A stretch of DNA of 64,000 nt from Filosporella fistucella (lineage: Eukaryota; Ascomycota; Leotiomycetes; Helotiales): positions 930,001 through 994,000 of the forward strand of contig JAQJZZ010000014.1 in the NCBI GenBank assembly GCA_030077755.1, in the 5' to 3' direction. The position numbers and the translations under genes were made by a program. The first letter of the stretch is position 1. Each line of letters starts with the position of its first letter. Shown one piece after another: positions 61,134 through 64,000 of the stretch. The notes beneath the pieces were generated by a model, which saw only the letters and a program-made list of their open reading frames with translations, did not search any database and was not told the DNA's origin.

Positions 61134-61709
61134 GAGGCAAGACAGGGCGGCAATATGATTTCCGAAGCATGGTTCCATACTTGCACTTTTAGCAATACTT
61201 TCTCTCTTCGCCCATATGTGCTTATGGCACGACTGGGCTTGCTGTACATAGAATCCTTCTGATAGACCAAGAAAACTCAGCAATTGAGATGCCACTTCAA
61301 TGAAATAGCAATATAACGAAAAGTGCTGACCAGCGGGTCACTTCCTGATTTGGACAAATGAGGCTAAACGATGCGATTGGAATAACTTTATTTTAACCCC
61401 ATTTGAATTTTATCATCAAAATATTGTACCGTCTCGACTACACATCTAACCATATGATAAATTCCAGATCTGTATCACCGACACACGAATCTAATCTAAT
61501 CCGTCGGCATCGCACTAAATAAGATCATCAACAAGGTCGAACGGAGAATTAGCTCTCCCCACACTTAGCTCCTACATCATAGACCTTGACATCAGAGCTT
61601 GAGCCCGACCTCCCAAATCACTCTCCGATAAAAAATCTAACCCCAGACGATCTTCAACTTTCACTGTCTACAAACCATTCTCATCATTCAGATATCAAAG
61701 ATTATCCAA
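61134..61709. other. Intergenic: aminotransferase 3' flank and redox-gene promoter
   Basis: 575 bp, no gene. Confidence 0.55.
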
Positions 61710-62494
61710 ATGACTTTCCAACAGGAACTCACGTCATGGCTCTCTCCTACCTCCCTGGACGTCTCTGCTACCCCACAGATAGGCTCTAAAGCCCCTTCAT
61801 CAGAGGATCTTAAATTCCCGGTTGAGAATGGGAAACCTACTATCGTGTCTTTTCTCAGACATTGTGGATGTCCTTGTATGTTCCTTCCCTCCCCTTCTTC
61901 AAGTCTCTACATTTTTGCACGAGCGAGGAAGGAAGGGAGAATGTATGAATTGGGCTGTAGAGAAAAAGACTGATGGGTATGGGAAATAGTCGCAGAGAAA
62001 ACATTCCGCTCCTTGAAAGAAATCGCAAAAGAACATCCGGATATAAACATCATTGCAGTCTCGCATTCAGATCGGGAAAGCACTGATAAATGGGTTTCTG
62101 CTCTCGATGGACCTGGTGGTTAGTCTCTGTCCCTCCCTCTTCTCTATTACCCTCTCCCCCCTCCTTCTCCGCTCTCCTCTATCCGATCCTTAACACCCAA
62201 TCCACAGACGTAAAAGTAATCACCAATCCCACCCGCACCCTCTACGCACACTGGGGTCTTGGCGTCTCCTCTTTCTGGCACGTCCTAAACCCCTGGAGTT
62301 TATCCAACGTGTTTAAACTCGGCAGAGAAGAAGGGATCTGGAATCGCCCGACAGAGAGTGGAAATCGGTGGCAGACGGCTGGGAGTTGGGCTGTTGATGG
62401 GCAGGGGAATGTGGTCTGGGGAAAGGCGAGTGAGACGGCGGATGAGGAGATGGATTGGGTGGAGGCTGTTGGGAAAGTGAGTGGGAAGGTATGA
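61710..62494 (+). CDS. AhpC/TSA-like thioredoxin-fold protein
   Basis: Thioredoxin-fold protein related to alkyl hydroperoxide reductase/TSA antioxidant proteins; probably a small cytosolic peroxide- or thiol-handling enzyme. Exons 61710-61875, 61990-62118 and 62208-62494, total 582 nt and 193 aa. Introns are 114 and 89 bp, long for this window. The spliced first junction yields FLRHCGCPFAEKTF, the conserved redox motif. Its Cys (RHCGCPF) corresponds to the peroxidatic or CxC-type position of this subfamily. Then come IIAVSHSDRESTDKW, the second-strand NPTRTLYAHWGLG and the C-terminal GRWQTAGSWAVDGQGNVVWG-like segment (here NRWQTAGSW). Without splicing only disjoint frames are visible. Physiological substrate unknown. 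Confidence 0.84.
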
Positions 62495-63755
62495 GGTCAT
62501 GATGAGGAGGGTAGGGGGAATGTGAGGGGAGTAATGGTTTGGTCATTTGGGTTGGGATGAGGATTATGAAATTTCCTTGTTTTTCGTTATTTATCCTGAA
62601 TATGAAGATATAACTCTAATCTGGTATTATGAGAAGGAGATTCCGCTCGAGGAATTACCTGAAAACCTAGTGTTAGATCTCCAACAGTAAGTTTCGGTCT
62701 AAAGGATCGTTCCAAAACTACTGATGTGTACATTTTGCAAAAATTAGATTATACAAAATATTTCAACATGCAGAATAGGATAATAACAGTCCTATAGTAT
62801 CTCACATCGTACACATATACCCCCTCTTTCAGATATCGAGACTTATCTATGGGCGCACCAGATAAGAATCCTATTTTTCTTCCAAAGTGAAACCCTAGAT
62901 TTTCTCAACCCGTCCAACAGGTACGTGTGTGTATATTCCTATCAGAAGACGAAACAAGGACAAAGATACCCCCAAATAATAATTTCAAACCCTGTCACAA
63001 TTGAGCAACTCAATCTACCCTCAAGATCCCAATACTCAATCTACTCTTGAGAACACAATTCTGAATGATAGGTACTGTCCCACTGGGGATTGAATCCAGT
63101 TCACCCAAACGTCCAACTAAGAACATAACTCCCTATCTATAAGCTCATCTTCCAAATAAGGTAACAACCAATCACTAATGCCACCAAAAAAATACATCCC
63201 ATCCCCAAATCTACCTATGAATCAAACCTGAAATACTTCTCATCTTTCCAAAGTGTCAAATACAAGCCAACCCGACCACAATTGTGGGAAAATAAAGTGT
63301 GGCCTTAAAAAGTTGAAAGAAGTGGGTTGCAATTCGAATGTGATTATTAAACATATCCAAAGTCCTGTGGTGAAACCCTTGCTGGGATCGAGAACGCCAT
63401 CTCGGAAAGGAAATGAAAAAGGAATGGAGTGTAACCAAGACATCTCACACACATCTCAGACGGAGAAATAAAGAGACATTTATTTCCCGCTTGGGAAAGC
63501 TTAGCCTGAACCCCCTTCGCCCTCAACAATCACGACAAGAAGCAGAAAGTATGAGGAGCAAAGTAAGATCCTTACTGAAACAAAAGAAGGAAAGAAGAGA
63601 AATAAGAAAATATCAATATTTCCCTACTTATAAAAAAAAGTAGCTTATATCACATGCACAATTGCAAAGCGGATGTAGGGGTGTTTAAACTACTATCTTC
63701 TCATTATATGGAGGTCATCGTAATAAATATATACATTTGAAGTATCAATCCCATC
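62495..63755. other. AT-rich intergenic region
   Basis: 1.26 kb without a supported gene. Short frames between 63240 and 63640 on both strands show no homology that I recognise. Confidence 0.5.
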
Positions 63756-64000
63756 TCATTCCATCACCCTCAATCCATTACACCAAGCACCAATCCCAGT
63801 GCCCATCCCATACCCATAAAAAGCCGAGCCTCCATTTATCGCCTTTATCAATTCCATCATGTAAGTTTCATTTTCCAACCCAGTCCCGAGGTGGTATGCC
63901 CATTTCATGCAGCGCTAAGGGAGTGTATATGCATCGTTATTCGTTATTCGTGGGTACGTTTCCCATGTCCATGTCCATATCCATATCCGTTTTCATCTGT
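63756..64000 (-). CDS. Possible 3' end of an unidentified gene, runs off the right edge
   Basis: A minus-strand frame from about 63915 to the TGA at 63756-63758 reads KWAYHLGTGLENETYMMEL and GGSAFYGYGMGTGIGAWC, ending LRVME. Upstream a plausible intron (donor GTACCC near 63962, acceptor CTTAG near 63922) would join it to a short Met/Asp/Gly stretch at the edge. The composition (Gly, Tyr, Trp, Met) looks like a folded-protein tail, but the DNA is also rich in ATGGGA-type words, so chance cannot be excluded. No family recognised. Confidence 0.33.

Noticed and set aside
63060..63125. tRNA-like T-arm (minus strand, ACTGG-loop-CCAGT)
   Set aside because: No matching acceptor stem, D-arm or anticodon arm could be built around it.

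Overview
The window is nuclear DNA of a filamentous ascomycete (Pezizomycotina). Genes are split by short introns (mostly 44-106 bp) with GTAAGT-like donors, CTAAC/CTGAC-like branch sites and YAG acceptors. There are no bacterial operon signals, and the gene content (PalB-type calpain, Vts1, Clu1, fungal ferric reductase, forkhead-FHA factor) is fungal. The protein sequences look closest to Leotiomycetes/Helotiales (Botrytis/Sclerotinia-like), but that is an impression from memory and not a search result. I reconstructed the splice structures by hand. Where exon lists are given, the exon lengths add up to an intact reading frame.

Layout, left to right. 0-8 kb: 5' end of ribosomal protein uL11 (RPL12), COPII coat subunit SEC23, a small secreted cysteine-rich protein, and a probably decayed or unrecognised gene near 7 kb. 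8-18 kb, all on the minus strand: TFIIIC subunit Tfc4, the RNA-binding SAM protein Vts1 (with a GC-AG last intron), a four-exon RPL29 gene whose exons are all short, and a peroxisomal adenine-nucleotide carrier. 18.5-23.6 kb: PalB/Rim13 calpain on plus, converging with a C2H2 zinc-finger factor on minus. 23.6-29.2 kb: a long stretch without a recognisable gene, holding pyrimidine-rich DNA, simple repeats and a 15-bp repeat array that is open in one frame. 29.2-40 kb: SLC35F6-like transporter, DUF2985 membrane protein, tRNA-splicing endonuclease subunit Sen15, a zinc alcohol dehydrogenase and Clu1. 40.5-43.4 kb: a 954-residue protein I do not recognise, divergent from CLU1. 46.3-48.1 kb: ferric reductase. 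49.6-50 kb: a Yippee protein. 51-53.2 kb: forkhead/FHA factor. 53.2-59.6 kb: a second long non-genic region with scattered broken frames. 59.6-62.5 kb: class-III aminotransferase and an AhpC/TSA-like redox protein. At the right edge there is probably the 3' end of a further minus-strand gene.

The genes are mostly conserved single-copy housekeeping functions and do not form a metabolic cluster. Several serve gene expression (uL11, eL29, Tfc4, Sen15, Vts1, and Clu1 at mRNA/mitochondria), but this is probably coincidental clustering. No convincing new multi-gene system is visible. The most unusual items are the secreted cysteine-rich protein, the 15-bp repeat ORF, the unknown 954-aa protein with its C-terminal duplicated motif, the alternative-looking splice sites (GC-AG in VTS1, NAGNAG in the dehydrogenase) and the two long repeat-bearing intergenic regions.
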